The notes under the pieces: generated by a model | The model's database searches: none | Seen by the model: the letters and a program-made list of their open reading frames with translations, nothing else | Told to the model about the DNA's origin: nothing | Assembly (NCBI GenBank): GCA_016800925.1 | Contig: JABCPU010000804.1 | Span: forward strand, 1 to 25,939 | Length of the DNA: 25,939 nt | Reading direction: 5' to 3' | DNA from: Suillus spraguei | Taxonomy: Eukaryota; Basidiomycota; Agaricomycetes; Boletales; Suillaceae | Position numbers and translations under genes: made by a program | In this document: positions 1 through 11,111 of the stretch, piece by piece | Position numbering within the stretch: the stretch's first letter is position 1 | Layout: every line of letters begins with the position of its first letter

Positions 1-1131
1 TATCCTAGTTGATCAGATATGGAGCTGCGAGCAAAAAATCCTGCTCAATATCAGGTGCCTGGCGTGATGGGTGATTTAATTTCAGGTATAAACAACCCAA
101 ACGAGCAAAGATGTGTTCTGAATTGTCCCATAGCGGTAGGTTTGCCTCCTGAACTGGTGTAAGCACCATCTAGTCTCCTCCGCATTGCTGTTCATCCACA
201 CTCAGTCCCCTAGATGATGGCCAGCTGGCCTGGTACTGGACTACCAAAGATTATCCCCCGCCAGCATGGGGTATGCATCTTGGCAGCCCATGCGCCTCCG
301 TGTCCAGGGTGGGGTACTAATTCCTCCGCATGATGACTCTGAAGGCAGGAACACCTATTTCTTTCCAGTCATTGGGATACAACTCCGGACACTGTTTTCC
401 AAAAGATTGCTCATGGTGACCAGGTGCCTGTTCAAACCACCAAATCCATCTGTGGCCCTCATAGCTTGGATGATTATAAGGCTGAGACCTTGACAATATA
501 CTCTGGAGATTTGTTGTAAGCCCATGGATAGACGGTGTCTAGGACAGTTACCTCATGATCATCTTCTTTGTAGAATCCAGCCACCAGGCCAGTTACATGC
601 AGAATACTACCCCAATCCGGCTTTGGCACATGGGGGCCACTTTTTCACATATGGAACACTTCATCACACATATAATTTAAGATCCTTAGAAGTCACTCAA
701 GGCAATAGCACTCAAGCACATGAACATATAGATGAGACTCTCTGGCGGATGGCTGTTCTGATTCCACGCCTTCCACCGGATCGACTGTCAGGCAAGTGTG
801 TCTACCATATAGCTTGCTTCATGCCATTGACTGTAATAATCAAAAAGGCCTGAATTACTGGCCTTTGTTAGCACTTTGTTGCATGGTTCTTCATCCCAGA
901 ATGCATCTGACACCACACCTGACAACAAGGTGCCACCAGACAAAGTTACCCATGGCCTCACGATCATCTAGCTACATCCAAGCCTATACAGTTGTTACAA
1001 AGATTCTGCAACACCTAGACATTTGTGCAGAAGACCTGCCTGATATTATGAGGCATCGTACTTTGGTGGTGGAAGTAGGGAAAGTTGTTGATCTTGATGA
1101 TTGTCTTTTAGAATTTACCCATGCCATGTAG
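1..1131 (+). pseudogene. JmjC-domain gene, left-arm copy: 5'-truncated and frameshifted
   Basis: This is the mirror of the intact gene at 14643-16087. Homologous exons lie at 17-158, 206-515, 574-795, 848-944 and 1003-1131, with the same GT-AG introns. The first exon is missing because the arm starts inside the first intron. Exon 206-515 has one C fewer near 303-305 than the right copy, just before the iron-binding motif, and two extra bases (AG) near 401-406. Either change breaks the frame that is open in the right copy. These differences could be true decay of a redundant copy or consensus errors. As written, it cannot make a JmjC protein. Confidence 0.8.
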
Positions 1132-1200
1132 CTGTAGCCATGCAACAAATTGTCTGGAAACTTGCATTTTGTCTACTTGGATACTGCAAACACAACCCCT

Positions 1201-1476
1201 CGAGTGTCGGATACGACATGCGAATTCCGCCGGCTACCTACGAGGAAGCCATGTTGTGCTCAGACCGTGAAGAGTGGTTGAAGGCGATGAGAGCAGAACT
1301 TGCGATTATGCAGGAGATGAAGGTACACAAGGTAACCGCACTACCTGAGGGTCGCAAGGCTATCGGAAATTGATGGGTGCTCAAATTCAAAGAGGATAAC
1401 AAAGGTGGTCCCATCTTCAAGGCACGACTCGTCACCCAGGGTTTCTCTCAGATCCCCAGGATTGACTCTGGCGCCA
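1201..1476 (+). pseudogene. Ty1/copia retrotransposon fragment (start of reverse transcriptase), left arm
   Basis: The frame ending at 1373 contains a typical copia entry into the reverse transcriptase: TYEEAMLCSDREEWLKAMRA, then a stop (TGA, 1371-1373), and in the same frame WVLKFKEDN and KARLVTQGFSQIP. In copia elements this segment follows the integrase and precedes the catalytic palm, which is absent. The coding trace ends at about 1476, where the Tc1-type terminal fragment begins. The TGA sits where the family usually has Arg or Lys, so one C to T change in CGA would produce it. No LTRs are visible. It is a dead fragment. Confidence 0.82.
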
Positions 1477-1655
1477 TGTGAGCCTTGTATCTCCACCATA
1501 TCTCCACCGATTCCCACGGTGTAGGGCTCAAATGAAAGCCCTGAAGCCATACTACAATGTGGTATAAGCATGTGTTTGAGGCATTTGTTTGTTCTCACAC
1601 AATATTATAGATAGTGAAAAATGCCAAAACATGCGGACAGTTTTTTGAGCCACTG
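1477..1655 (-). mobile_element. Solo terminal fragment of the Tc1-type element, left arm
   Basis: These 179 bp match, in reverse complement, the left end of the complete Tc1-type element (16824 to about 17002). I count only about two mismatches (near CAAACACATGC versus CAAAAGCATGC). The outer tip ends GAGCCACTG followed by TA at 1656-1657, the expected target. The inner end stops abruptly at the copia fragment, so the inner part of the composite terminal repeat and the transposase are missing. This indicates a truncated insertion from a recently active family. Confidence 0.85.
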
Positions 1656-1656
1656 T

Positions 1657-1735
1657 AGATGGGTGGGCCGACGTGGGGGAATTTTACATAGACGGGTGGG
1701 CCGAGGTAAAATATATTACATATACGGGTGGGCCT
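1657..1735. repeat. Three short degenerate tandem repeats around GGGTGGGCC
   Basis: The core GGGTGGGCC occurs three times at roughly 30-35-bp spacing (near 1660, 1695 and 1725), each preceded by AGATG, AGACG or ATACG. The mirror lies at 14039-14117. It abuts the outer tip of the Tc1-type fragment. Function unknown. Confidence 0.6.
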
Positions 1736-1889
1736 AGATATGTATTATAAAGACGTACAGCTGATGTAGCCACCAGAGAATCAAACACATAGGATACATG
1801 CACCCTATGAGTGCATATACCTACCATCAACCACCAAAATCTAAACCCTGAAGCACGAAAACCTGAATTCATCATGTCTGACATTCATC

Positions 1890-4680
1890 AATAATTGAGG
1901 TGCCGGGTGCGGGTGCCAAGTCCCGAATCCAGGAACTCGAAACTGGAGATTCAAACTAGAGATTTCCTGAATTCCGGATACCCGGACACCTGAAACACAA
2001 CACACAAGGTGAAAGATTTAAAGTCCATGTGTGGAGTCATCTAGTGCCAAGTGCCGGGTGCGGGTGCAGAGTACCGAAACTAGAAACTAGAAACTCGAGA
2101 TTCAAGACAAAACAGACATCTACCAAAAATGTGTGGATCAAAGTTTTGTTGTTGCCTGACATGTGTCTGAGTCCCGAGGACCGGACCCCGAAATTGTAGA
2201 CTACCAGATTTTGGGATTCGGGGTTCAGCACTCGAGATTCAAGATTTGAGATGAAAAAGATATCTACCAAAAATGTGTGGATCAAAGTCATTTTATTGCC
2301 TAACATTGGTTTTTGGTCTCAAGTGCAAAAGCCCGAGTACCGAACTGCGAACCCCTAAATAGTAGACTACCAGATTTCGGAGTTCGGAGTTCAGCACTTA
2401 GAATGTGTGGATCAATAGGTGTCTATTGCCTCACATTGTTCTGAGTCCCGAGTCCCGAGTCCCAAGTCCGAGTGCTGGGTGCCGGGGTTCAGGGTTCAGC
2501 ACTGACAATATGTTGCTCAAGATCTTTCACATTATGAGTACCAAGTCCCGAGTGCCAGGTGCCGGAGTTCAGGGTTTGGCACATAAAATATGTGGATTGA
2601 GGTCTTTCACATTGTTTTGACTGCCGAACCCCAAGCTCCGGCACCCGGGAGTTAGCACAATGTGAGGCAATACCATGATATTGATTTTAACACATGTTGA
2701 GTGCCGAACCCCGAGCTCCGGCACCCGGGAATTAGCACAATGTGAGGCAATACCATAATATTGATTTACACATGTTGAGTGCCGAACCCCGAGTGCCGGA
2801 GCTCGGGGTTCGGCAGTCAAAACAATGTGAAAGACCTCAATCCACATATTTTATGTGCCGAACCCCGAACTCCGGCACTCGGGACTCAGCACTCGGGGAT
2901 CGGCACTCAACTTGTGTAAATCAATATCATGGTATTGCCTCACATTGTGCTAACTCCCGGGTGCTGGAGCTTGGAAGTCCCGAGTGCCGGAGTTCGGGGT
3001 TCAGCACATAAAATATGTGGATCGAGGTCTTTCACATTGTTTTGACTGCCGAACCCCGAGCTCCGGCACTCGGGGTTCGGCACTCAACATGTGTAAATCA
3101 ATATTATGGTATTGCCTCACATTGTTTTGACTGCCAAACCCCGAGCTCCGGCACTTGGGGTTCGGCACTCAACATGTGTAAATCAATATCATGGTATTGC
3201 CTCACATTGTGCTAACTCCCAGGTGCCGGAGTGCGGGGTTCAGCACTCAACATGTGTAAATCAATATCTTTGTATTGCCTCACATGGTAACCCGGCACTC
3301 AGTGATCGTAATTCGGGACTCAACTTTGTATTGCCTCACATGGTTCTAACTCACGGGTGGCGGTGTTCGGGGTTCGGTGTTAAAATATGTGGATCGATAT
3401 CTGTCTCATTGTTATGAGTATCAAGTCCCGAGTCCCGAGTGTCGGGTGCCGGAGTTCGGGGTTCGGCATTCAACATGTGTACATCAATATCTTTGTATTG
3501 ACTCACATTGTTCTCACTCCCGGTGCTGGGGTTCGGGGTTGGGTGGTTAAATATGTGGATCAATATCTTTCACATGGTTATGAGTCCCGAGTCCAGATTC
3601 CCAACTGCCAGGTGCCGAAGTTCGGGGTTCAGCACTCCACACGTGTAAATCAATATCTTTGTATTGCCTCACATATTTCTAACTCCCGGGTGCCGGGGTT
3701 TGGGGTTCGGTGATAGAATATGTGCATCGACATCTTTCACATTGTTATAAGTTCCAAGGCCTGAGTCCCGAGTGCCGGGTGCCGGAGTTCAGGGTTTGGC
3801 ACTCAACATGTGTAAATCAATATCTGTGTATTGCCTCACATTGTTCTAACTCCCGGGTGCTGGAGTTCAGGGTTCAGCACATAAAATATGTGGATCGATA
3901 TCTTTCACATTGTTATGAGTCCCGAATCCTGATCCCCGAGTGCCGGTGCCGGAGTTTGGGGTTCGGCACTCAACATGTGTAAATCAATATCTTTGGATTG
4001 CCTCACATTGTTCTAACTCCCAGGTGCTGGGGTTCGGGGTTCGGTGTTAAAATATGTGGATCAATATCTCTCACATTGTTATGAGGGCTGAGTCCCGATT
4101 CCCGACTGCCGGGTGCCGGAGTTCAGGGTTTGGTGTCTAAATATGTGCATTGATATCTTTCACATTGTTATGAGTCCCAAGGCCCGAGTCCTGAGTGCCG
4201 GGTGCCAGAGTTCGGGGTTCGGCACTCAATATGTGTGAATCAATATCTCTGTATTGCCTCACATTGTTCTAAGTCCCGGGTGCCAGGGGTTGGGGTTCAG
4301 CACTTAAAATATGTAGATCAATATTTTTCACATGGTGATGAGTCCCGAGTCCCGGGTGCCGGGGTTCGGGGTTCGGCACTTAAGATGTATGGATTGATAT
4401 GTTTCACATTGTTACCCGGCACCCGGCACAAGGTGACTCAACAGATAGGTTTTAAATTCTTTACATTTTGTGTCGAGTCCTGAGTGCCAGGTGCCGGGGT
4501 TCAGGGTTCGGCACTCAAAATGTGTGAATCAATGTGAGGCAATAAAAAGACTTTGACCCACACATTTTTAGTGCTGAACCCCGAACTCTGACATCTGGTA
4601 GTCCACAATTTCGAGGTTTGGCACTCGTGATTCTGCACTCGGGACTCAGAAAAATGTGAGACAATAAAAGGAATTTGATC
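1890..4680. repeat. GC-rich satellite array with ~167-bp higher-order period, left arm
   Basis: Two alternating half-units are visible. One contains AACATGTGTAAATCAATATC and TATTGCCTCACATTGTTC. The other contains ATATGTGGATCGATATC, TTTCACATTGTTATGAGTC and a GC-rich block such as GTGCCGGAGTTCGGGGTTCG. The second marker occurs at 3385, 3551, 3719, 3886, 4052, 4141 and 4309, giving spacings of 166, 168, 167, 166, 89 and 168 bp. The array is a regular dimer with one half-unit dropped. The GC-rich block is partly self-complementary. From 1890 to about 2650 the units are more diverged. The short open frames here are read-through of repeat and not genes. Confidence 0.9.
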
Positions 4681-4687
4681 CACACAT

Positions 4688-4965
4688 TTAAAACTTGAAA
4701 CTCACAAAATGTATATCATGTAAATTTTCTATTTCCTTACACAGTTCACCAATTGTCAAGTAACAAGACCTGAGACCCAAATCCTGAATTCCTGGCAATG
4801 TATGAAGTGCTGAGTGCTGAGTGCTGAGTGCCGAAGCCCGAGACCCAAAACTTGAAATTTCAAAACTCGCAAACATCTGTATCATGTACAATTTCTATTT
4901 CCTTACACAGTTCACCGAGTGTTGAGTACCAAGACCTGAGACCCAAATCCCAAATTTAGGGTTGG
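4688..4965. repeat. Two isolated units of the second satellite family, inverted, left arm
   Basis: About two monomers carry the signature CTATTTCCTTACACAGTTCA followed by an AAGACCTGAGACCCAAATCC-type block. They are the reverse complement of the monomers at 7029-7912, so the second satellite occurs in both orientations within one arm. The mirror lies at about 10835-11111. Confidence 0.75.
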
Positions 4966-5815
4966 CAGGCTAGCTGTGGAGGTCCAGAGGTCCGGAAATA
5001 TGGAGATCAGGGCCAGAGATCATAGTGGAGATGGGGTGTGAAATATGGTATGTGACAGAAACTCGCAAAAATGTATATCATGTAAAATTAGTATTCCCTA
5101 GGCCGGACCTTTGACCCTTTGTTATATTATACTTTCCGAACTTTGTCCGAACTCCAGTCTTTATCTCTGTTCACCTCCAGCTCTACCTTTGGTAGTCTTC
5201 CTCTGTTTGTTTCTACTCCGGACTTCATCCGTAGTAGCCTGTACCTTCCTTACATAATCTCCGGACCTACTCCTCCATAGTAGGGCAATACTTCCCCCCA
5301 AATCCACAGAGCTCCGCTCCTCTGTTTCTCCACTCCTCCACTCCTCCATTTCTGCGTTCCTCCACTCCTCATCCTCCGGACCTCCTATCTCCGGACCTCT
5401 TGTCCTGTCCTATCCTATCCTTGACCTCCTGTGGATCATATTTCCCCCTGGAGCCTTGCTCCAATCCTGCCCTAGACTTCATCCAGTGGTCTTCCCTTCA
5501 CCCATTCTACTTGGGACTTGTCCCAGTAGTCTTACCTCTATCTCCGCCTACCTGCGGCATAGTTTTCTACACTTCTCCAGAAGTTTATTGGCGCTCTATG
5601 GAGCAATCCAGCCCAAGAGTTCCTCCAAGGTTCTCCCTCGGACTTCACAAGAACTCCTCTTTGGACTTCATATGAAATTAGGGGCATGTACTCAGGCAAG
5701 GGGCACAGCCCACAAGCTGAGGCCAAGCCCCCATGAATTAGTATGACCCTCCAGTACGACCCCATGCAAAGCTGGAACTTCTGAATTGCCTCTGGTTTTG
5801 CATGGCCATAACAGT
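4966..5815. other. Non-coding block rich in C/T (plus strand) with recurring CTCCGGACCT motifs, left arm
   Basis: I recognise no gene. The plus strand is strongly pyrimidine-rich from about 5160 to 5560 (runs of CTCCACTCCTCC type). The palindromic hexamer TCCGGA recurs within CTCCGGACCT/CTTCATCC-like contexts at least seven times between 4990 and 5400. Frames of 91-99 codons occur on both strands (5400-5675 plus, 5538-5837 minus), but they overlap each other and have no family signature. The mirror is 9985-10834. Confidence 0.6.
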
Positions 5816-5819
5816 TTTG

Positions 5820-7015
5820 AGTTTCGGCACTCAGCACTCAGTGATTCAATAATTTGCTTCTGGCAGAGGTAACATTCATTGAAAAAATTTGTATATACAT
5901 CAATTACTATGCAATTATGCCAACCTCCTCACAAGACCCTTTAACCTTCACCTCAACATCCAAGAACAAAAACATAGAAAGTCGCATTTCTCACACTTTT
6001 GATGTTTTCAGTATCTTACTCTTGCATAAATAATACAGCCTCTTCATATATCATTATAATACCATATATACTTGCTTTGTATGACAAGGATCAGCTTAAA
6101 ATAGGCCGGAGTTTTGAACTAGTGTGAATGCTTACTATTTCTACTGATAAGGAGCCCATACTTTCAAAACATCAAAGTTTATTAATCAGACACCTGGAGT
6201 AGATTTAAAATACATTCACTATGATATATCTAAATTTATAAAACCATCCAACAAGAATTGAGTGCTGAGGAAGTGAAATAGATAAGAAATTGACTGTGGG
6301 AAAGTTCAAAGTCCCAAAATATCGAAAATGGTCAGTTGGGCAGTTGTAGGACTTTGACGCTGGGTCAACTGAGATATACACCACATCCCTTTCACCACCC
6401 TCCAACCTCAGGGCAATATGCAGTATAGGTTCCTTTAGTAGTCTAACATGTATCTTACATATTTTGAATGAAATATTTAAACTGTACCATATATAAATGT
6501 GACTTTGTGTAAAAAGATGTCAATTGTCACTTTTCACACATATGTCATTTTACTTATCATTCAGTCAGTCCTTCATGGATCTTTCTAAAACTTCAAATAC
6601 ATCATTAGGGACATATATGAGAGGTAAATCACGCATCAGATCACTTATCACAAGCTTGATTATTATGTAGGCTTCTTATCAGTAGAAATATCCCCTGTAC
6701 ATGACATATCAGATTTGTGGCCTATATACAACTGATCCTTTGCATATGACACATGTGGGAGTGTACTACTGTTGATGTCTGAGCAGGGCTGGCCATTTAT
6801 GCAATGATAAGACATTGAAAAACTTTAAAAATGATTGAGGAGCAACAGGAGGGCATCCATGATAAGATGGTCGAGATTGAACTGGATGTTGAGGTGAAGG
6901 TTAAAGGGTCTTGTGAGGAGGTGGACATAATTGCATAGTGATAGATGTATATACAATTTTTTTCAATGAATGTTACCTCTGCCAGAAGCAAATTATTGAA
7001 TCACTGAGTGCCGAG
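5820..7015. mobile_element. ~1.2-kb foldback element with long diverged terminal inverted repeats, left arm
   Basis: The outer ends match in inverted orientation. TCAGTGATTCAATAATTTGC then TTCTGGCAGAGGTAACATTC near 5830-5880 recurs reversed near 6960-7010, followed by matching CCTCACAAGACCC and ACCTTCACCTCAACATCCA blocks. Weaker homology continues inward (GCATAAAT, AAGGATCAG, ATTTCTACTGATAAG) to about 6170 and from about 6650, so each terminal repeat is about 350 bp. The core (about 6180-6650) is AT-rich and codes for nothing I recognise. This looks like a non-autonomous long-TIR or foldback transposon nested in satellite DNA. Exact termini and target duplication are not resolved. Confidence 0.6.
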
Positions 7016-7028
7016 TCCTGAGTGCTGA

Positions 7029-7912
7029 GTGCCAAAACTAGAAACCCAAAACTTGAAACTCACAAAGTGTGAACTACCGAGACCCGGACCCAAAACCCTG
7101 GCATACAGTTTCAAGTTTCAAGTTTCAAGTTTCAAATTTTGGGGTTCAGGGTTTAGGGTTCGGGTTCCGGCACGAGGCACTTGTTACATTGCCAGGAATT
7201 CAGGATTTGGGTTCCAGGTTTTGGTACTTGACACTCGGTGAACTGTATAAGGAAATAGAAAATTTACATGATACAGATTTGTGCGAGTTCATTCAAGTTT
7301 TGGGGTTCGAGGTCTGGCACTCGGCACTTGTTACATTGCCAGAAATTCAGGATTCGGGTCTCAGTTCTTGGTACTTGACACTCGGTGAACTGTATAAGGA
7401 AATAGAAAATTTACATCTTAGACATCTTTGCGAGTTTCAAGTTTCAAGTTGTAAGTTTCGGAGTTCGGGGGTTGTGTTCCAGCACTCGGCACTTGTTACA
7501 CTGCCAGGAATTCGGATTTGGGTCCCGGGTCTTGGTACTTGACACTCAGTGAACTGTGTAAGGAAATAGAATTTTACATGATACAGATTTTTGCAAGTTT
7601 CAATTTTGAAGTTTGAAGTGTGAAGTTTCGGGTTCAGGGGTCGGTTCCGGCACTCGGCACTTGTTACACTGCCAGGAATTCGGGATTCGGGTCCCGGGTC
7701 TTGGTACTTGACACTCGGTGAACTGTGCAAGGAAATAGAAAATTTAATGATACAGATTTTTGCAAGTTTCAATTTTGGAAGTTTGAAGTTTGAAGTTTCG
7801 GAGTTCGGGGGTCGGTTCCGGCACTGGCACTTGTTACACTGCCAGGAATTCGGGATTCGGGTCCGGGTCTTGGTACTTGACACTCGGTGAACTGTGCAAG
7901 GAAATAGAAAAT
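7029..7912. repeat. Second satellite array, 147-169-bp monomers, left side of the axis
   Basis: The monomer contains ACTTGTTACATTGCCAGGAA, TTGGTACTTGACACTCGGTG, GAACTGTATAAGGAAATAGA and a CGAGTTTCAAGTTT-type tail. The CTCGGTGAACTG marker lies at 7234, 7381, 7545, 7714 and 7883, with spacings of 147, 164, 169 and 169 bp. The period is close to that of the first satellite although the sequence differs, apart from shared GGGTTCGG/CGGCACTCGG words. Long frames here, such as 7069-7542, are repeat read-through. Confidence 0.9.
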
Positions 7913-7942
7913 AATTAAACTTGCAAAATCTGTATCATTTAA
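7913..7942. other. Symmetry axis / strand-switch junction of the palindrome
   Basis: The arms stop pairing at 7912 (left side ends GAAATAGAAAAT) and resume at 7943 (right side begins ATTTTCTATTTC). The 30-nt AT-rich spacer continues the right-arm satellite unit about 34 nt further than the left arm does, so the left copy turns around inside a repeat monomer. A short spacer in tandem repeats is what replication template switching, hairpin-capped break repair or a sequencing foldback would leave. Nothing at the junction resembles a replication origin or a recombinase site. Confidence 0.85.
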
Positions 7943-8775
7943 ATTTTCTATTTCCTTGCACAGTTCACCGAGTGTCAAGTACCAAGACCCGGGACCGAAT
8001 CCCGAATTCCTGCATGTAACAAGTGCCAGTGCGGACACGAACCCCAACTCAAACTTCAAATCAAAATTGAAACTTGCAAAATCTGTATATAAATTTATTT
8101 TCAAGTTCACGATCAGTACGACCCGGACGATCCCGAATTCCTGGCAGTGTAAAAGTGCGAGTGCCGGAACACCCGAACCCGAAACTTCAACTTCAAACTT
8201 CAAAATTGAAACTTGCAAAAATCTGTATCATGTAAAATTCTATTTCCTACACAGTTCACGAGTGTCAAGTACCAAGACCGGACCCAATCCGAATTCCTGG
8301 CATGTAACAAGTGCCGAGTGCGGAACACAACCCCGAACTCCGAAACTTACAACTTGAAACTTGAAACTCGCAAAGATGTCTAAGATGTAAATTTTCTATT
8401 TCCTTATACAGTTCACCGAGTGTCAAGTACCAAGAACTGAGACCCGAATCCTGAATTTCTGGCAATGTAACAAGTGCCGAGTGCCAGACCTCGAACCCCA
8501 AAACTTGAAATTGAACTCGCACAAATCTGTATCATGTAAATTTCTATTTCCTTATACAGTTCACCGAGTGTCAAGTACCAAAACCTGGAACCCAAATCCT
8601 GAATTCCTGGCAATGTAACAAGTGCCTCGTGCCGGAACCCGAACCCTAAACCCTGAACCCCAAAATTTGAAACTTGAAACTTGAAACTTGAAACTGTATG
8701 CCAGGGTTTTGGGTCCGGGTCTCGGTAGTTCACACTTTGTGAGTTTCAAGTTTTGGGTTTCAGTTTTGGCACTCA
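7943..8775. repeat. Second satellite array, right side of the axis
   Basis: This is the mirror of 7029-7912, but the innermost part (7943-8560) has lost about 50 bases relative to the left arm through scattered one- or two-base deletions. It is the most degraded part of the palindrome. Beyond 8560 it matches the left arm closely. Confidence 0.9.
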
Positions 8776-8787
8776 GCACTCAGGACT

Positions 8788-9983
8788 CGGCACTCAGTGA
8801 TTCAATAATTTGCTTCTGGCAGAGGTAACATTCATTGAAAAAAATTGTATATACATCTATCACTATGCAATTATGTCCACCTCCTCACAAGACCCTTTAA
8901 CCTTCACCTCAACATCCAGTTCAATCTCGACCATCTTATCATGGATGCCCTCCTGTTGCTCCTCAATCATTTTTAAAGTTTTTCAATGTCTTATCATTGC
9001 ATAAATGGCCAGCCCTGCTCAGACATCAACAGTAGTACACTCCCACATGTGTCATATGCAAAGGATCAGTTGTATATAGGCCACAAATCTGATATGTCAT
9101 GTACAGGGGATATTTCTACTGATAAGAAGCCTACATAATAATCAAGCTTGTGATAAGTGATCTGATGCGTGATTTACCTCTCATATATGTCCCTAATGAT
9201 GTATTTGAAGTTTTAGAAAGATCCATGAAGGACTGACTGAATGATAAGTAAAATGACATATGTGTGAAAAGTGACAATTGACATCTTTTTACACAAAGTC
9301 ACATTTATATATGGTACAGTTTAAATATTTCATTCAAAATATGTAAGATACATGTTAGACTACTAAAGGAACCTATACTGCATATTGCCCTGAGGTTGGA
9401 GGGTGGTGAAAGGGATGTGGTGTATATCTCAGTTGACCCAGCGTCAAAGTCCTACAACTGCCCAACTGACCATTTTCGATATTTTGGGACTTTGAACTTT
9501 CCCACAGTCAATTTCTTATCTATTTCACTTCCTCAGCACTCAATTCTTGTTGGATGGTTTTATAAATTTAGATATATCATAGTGAATGTATTTTAAATCT
9601 ACTCCAGGTGTCTGATTAATAAACTTTGATGTTTTGAAAGTATGGGCTCCTTATCAGTAGAAATAGTAAGCATTCACACTAGTTCAAAACTCCGGCCTAT
9701 TTTAAGCTGATCCTTGTCATACAAAGCAAGTATATATGGTATTATAATGATATATGAAGAGGCTGTATTATTTATGCAAGAGTAAGATACTGAAAACATC
9801 AAAAGTGTGAGAAATGCGACTTTCTATGTTTTTGTTCTTGGATGTTGAGGTGAAGGTTAAAGGGTCTTGTGAGGAGGTTGGCATAATTGCATAGTAATTG
9901 ATGTATATACAAATTTTTTCAATGAATGTTACCTCTGCCAGAAGCAAATTATTGAATCACTGAGTGCTGAGTGCCGAAACTCA
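8788..9983. mobile_element. ~1.2-kb foldback element with long terminal inverted repeats, right arm
   Basis: This is the mirror copy of 5820-7015 and appears identical over its whole length. It contrasts with the adjacent satellite, where the arms differ by many indels. The 64- and 66-codon frames at 8810-9004 and 9396-9596 are exact mirrors of left-arm frames and are not convincing genes. Confidence 0.6.
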
Positions 9984-9984
9984 A

Positions 9985-10834
9985 AACTGTTATGGCCATG
10001 CAAAACCAGAGGCAATTCAGAAGTTCCAGCTTTGCATGGGGTCGTACTGGAGGGTCATACTAATTCATGGGGGCTTGGCCTCAGCTTGTGGGCTGTGCCC
10101 CTTGCCTGAGTACATGCCCCTAATTTCATATGAAGTCCAAAGAGGAGTTCTTGTGAAGTCCGAGGGAGAACCTTGGAGGAACTCTTGGGCTGGATTGCTC
10201 CATAGAGCGCCAATAAACTTCTGGAGAAGTGTAGAAAACTATGCCGCAGGTAGGCGGAGATAGAGGTAAGACTACTGGGACAAGTCCCAAGTAGAATGGG
10301 TGAAGGGAAGACCACTGGATGAAGTCTAGGGCAGGATTGGAGCAAGGCTCCAGGGGGAAATATGATCCACAGGAGGTCAAGGATAGGATAGGACAGGACA
10401 AGAGGTCCGGAGATAGGAGGTCCGGAGGATGAGGAGTGGAGGAACGCAGAAATGGAGGAGTGGAGGAGTGGAGAAACAGAGGAGCGGAGCTCTGTGGATT
10501 TGGGGGGAAGTATTGCCCTACTATGGAGGAGTAGGTCCGGAGATTATGTAAGGAAGGTACAGGCTACTACGGATGAAGTCCGGAGTAGAAACAAACAGAG
10601 GAAGACTACCAAAGGTAGAGCTGGAGGTGAACAGAGATAAAGACTGGAGTTCGGACAAAGTTGGAAAGTATAATATAACAAAGGGTCAAAGGTCCGGCCT
10701 AGGGAATACTAATTTTACATGATATACATTTTTGCGAGTTTCTGTCACATACCTATTTCACACCCCATCTCCACTATGATCTCTGGCCCTGATCTCCATA
10801 TTTCTGGACCTCTGGACCTCCACAGCTAGCCTGC
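9985..10834. other. Non-coding purine-rich block, right-arm mirror of 4966-5815
   Basis: The content is the same as 4966-5815, read on the opposite strand: GGAGGAGTGGAGG-type runs and repeated AGGTCCGGAG. No supported gene or RNA is visible. Confidence 0.6.
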
Positions 10835-11111
10835 CAACCCTAAATTTGGGATTTGGGTCTCAGGTCTTGGTACTCAACACTCGGTGAACTGTGTAAGGAA
10901 ATAGAAATTGTACATGATACAGATGTTTGCGAGTTTTGAAATTTCAAGTTTTGGGTCTCGGGCTTCGGCACTCAGCACTCAGCACTCAGCACTTCATACA
11001 TTGCCAGGAATTCAGGATTTGGGTCTCAGGTCTTGTTACTTGACAATTGGTGAACTGTGTAAGGAAATAGAAAATTTACATGATATACATTTTGTGAGTT
11101 TCAAGTTTTAA
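10835..11111. repeat. Two isolated units of the second satellite family, right arm
   Basis: This is the mirror of 4688-4965, with the same GTGAACTGTGTAAGGAAATA core. It sits between the C/T-rich non-coding block and the 167-bp satellite. Confidence 0.7.

Larger units (their letters stand above)
1..7912. repeat. Left arm of giant inverted repeat (palindrome)
   Basis: This arm is the reverse complement of 7943-15772. Base 1 pairs with base 15772, and the reading frames recur as mirror images: 524-853 matches 14921-15250, 1684-1884 matches 13890-14090, 5400-5675 matches 10126-10401. The coordinate sum of paired positions drifts from 15773 at the outer end through 15801 in the middle to 15855 at the axis, so the arms differ by about 80 net bases, nearly all in the satellite stretches. 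Non-repetitive stretches are essentially identical. The arm runs to the first base of the window, so its true outer end cannot be seen. It may be a real inverted duplication or a foldback artefact. Confidence 0.97.

Noticed and set aside
1890..4680. Regularly spaced repeats that might suggest a CRISPR array
   Set aside because: The spacers are themselves repeated half-units, the DNA is eukaryotic with introns, and the period is ~167 bp; this is a satellite.
5400..5837. Overlapping frames of 91-99 codons on both strands in the C/T-rich block
   Set aside because: They overlap each other, lack family motifs and lie in compositionally biased DNA, so no strand is supported.
7140..7170. GGGTTTAGGGTTCGGG resembling degenerate telomere repeats near the axis
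   Set aside because: It is a single variant of the GC-rich satellite word, not a tandem TTAGGG or TTTAGGG array, so it does not show a telomere.
7069..7542. 157-codon open frame on the plus strand, with partial mirror frames on the right arm
   Set aside because: It runs through three satellite monomers and encodes the same peptide repeatedly; its length is a by-product of the repeat.
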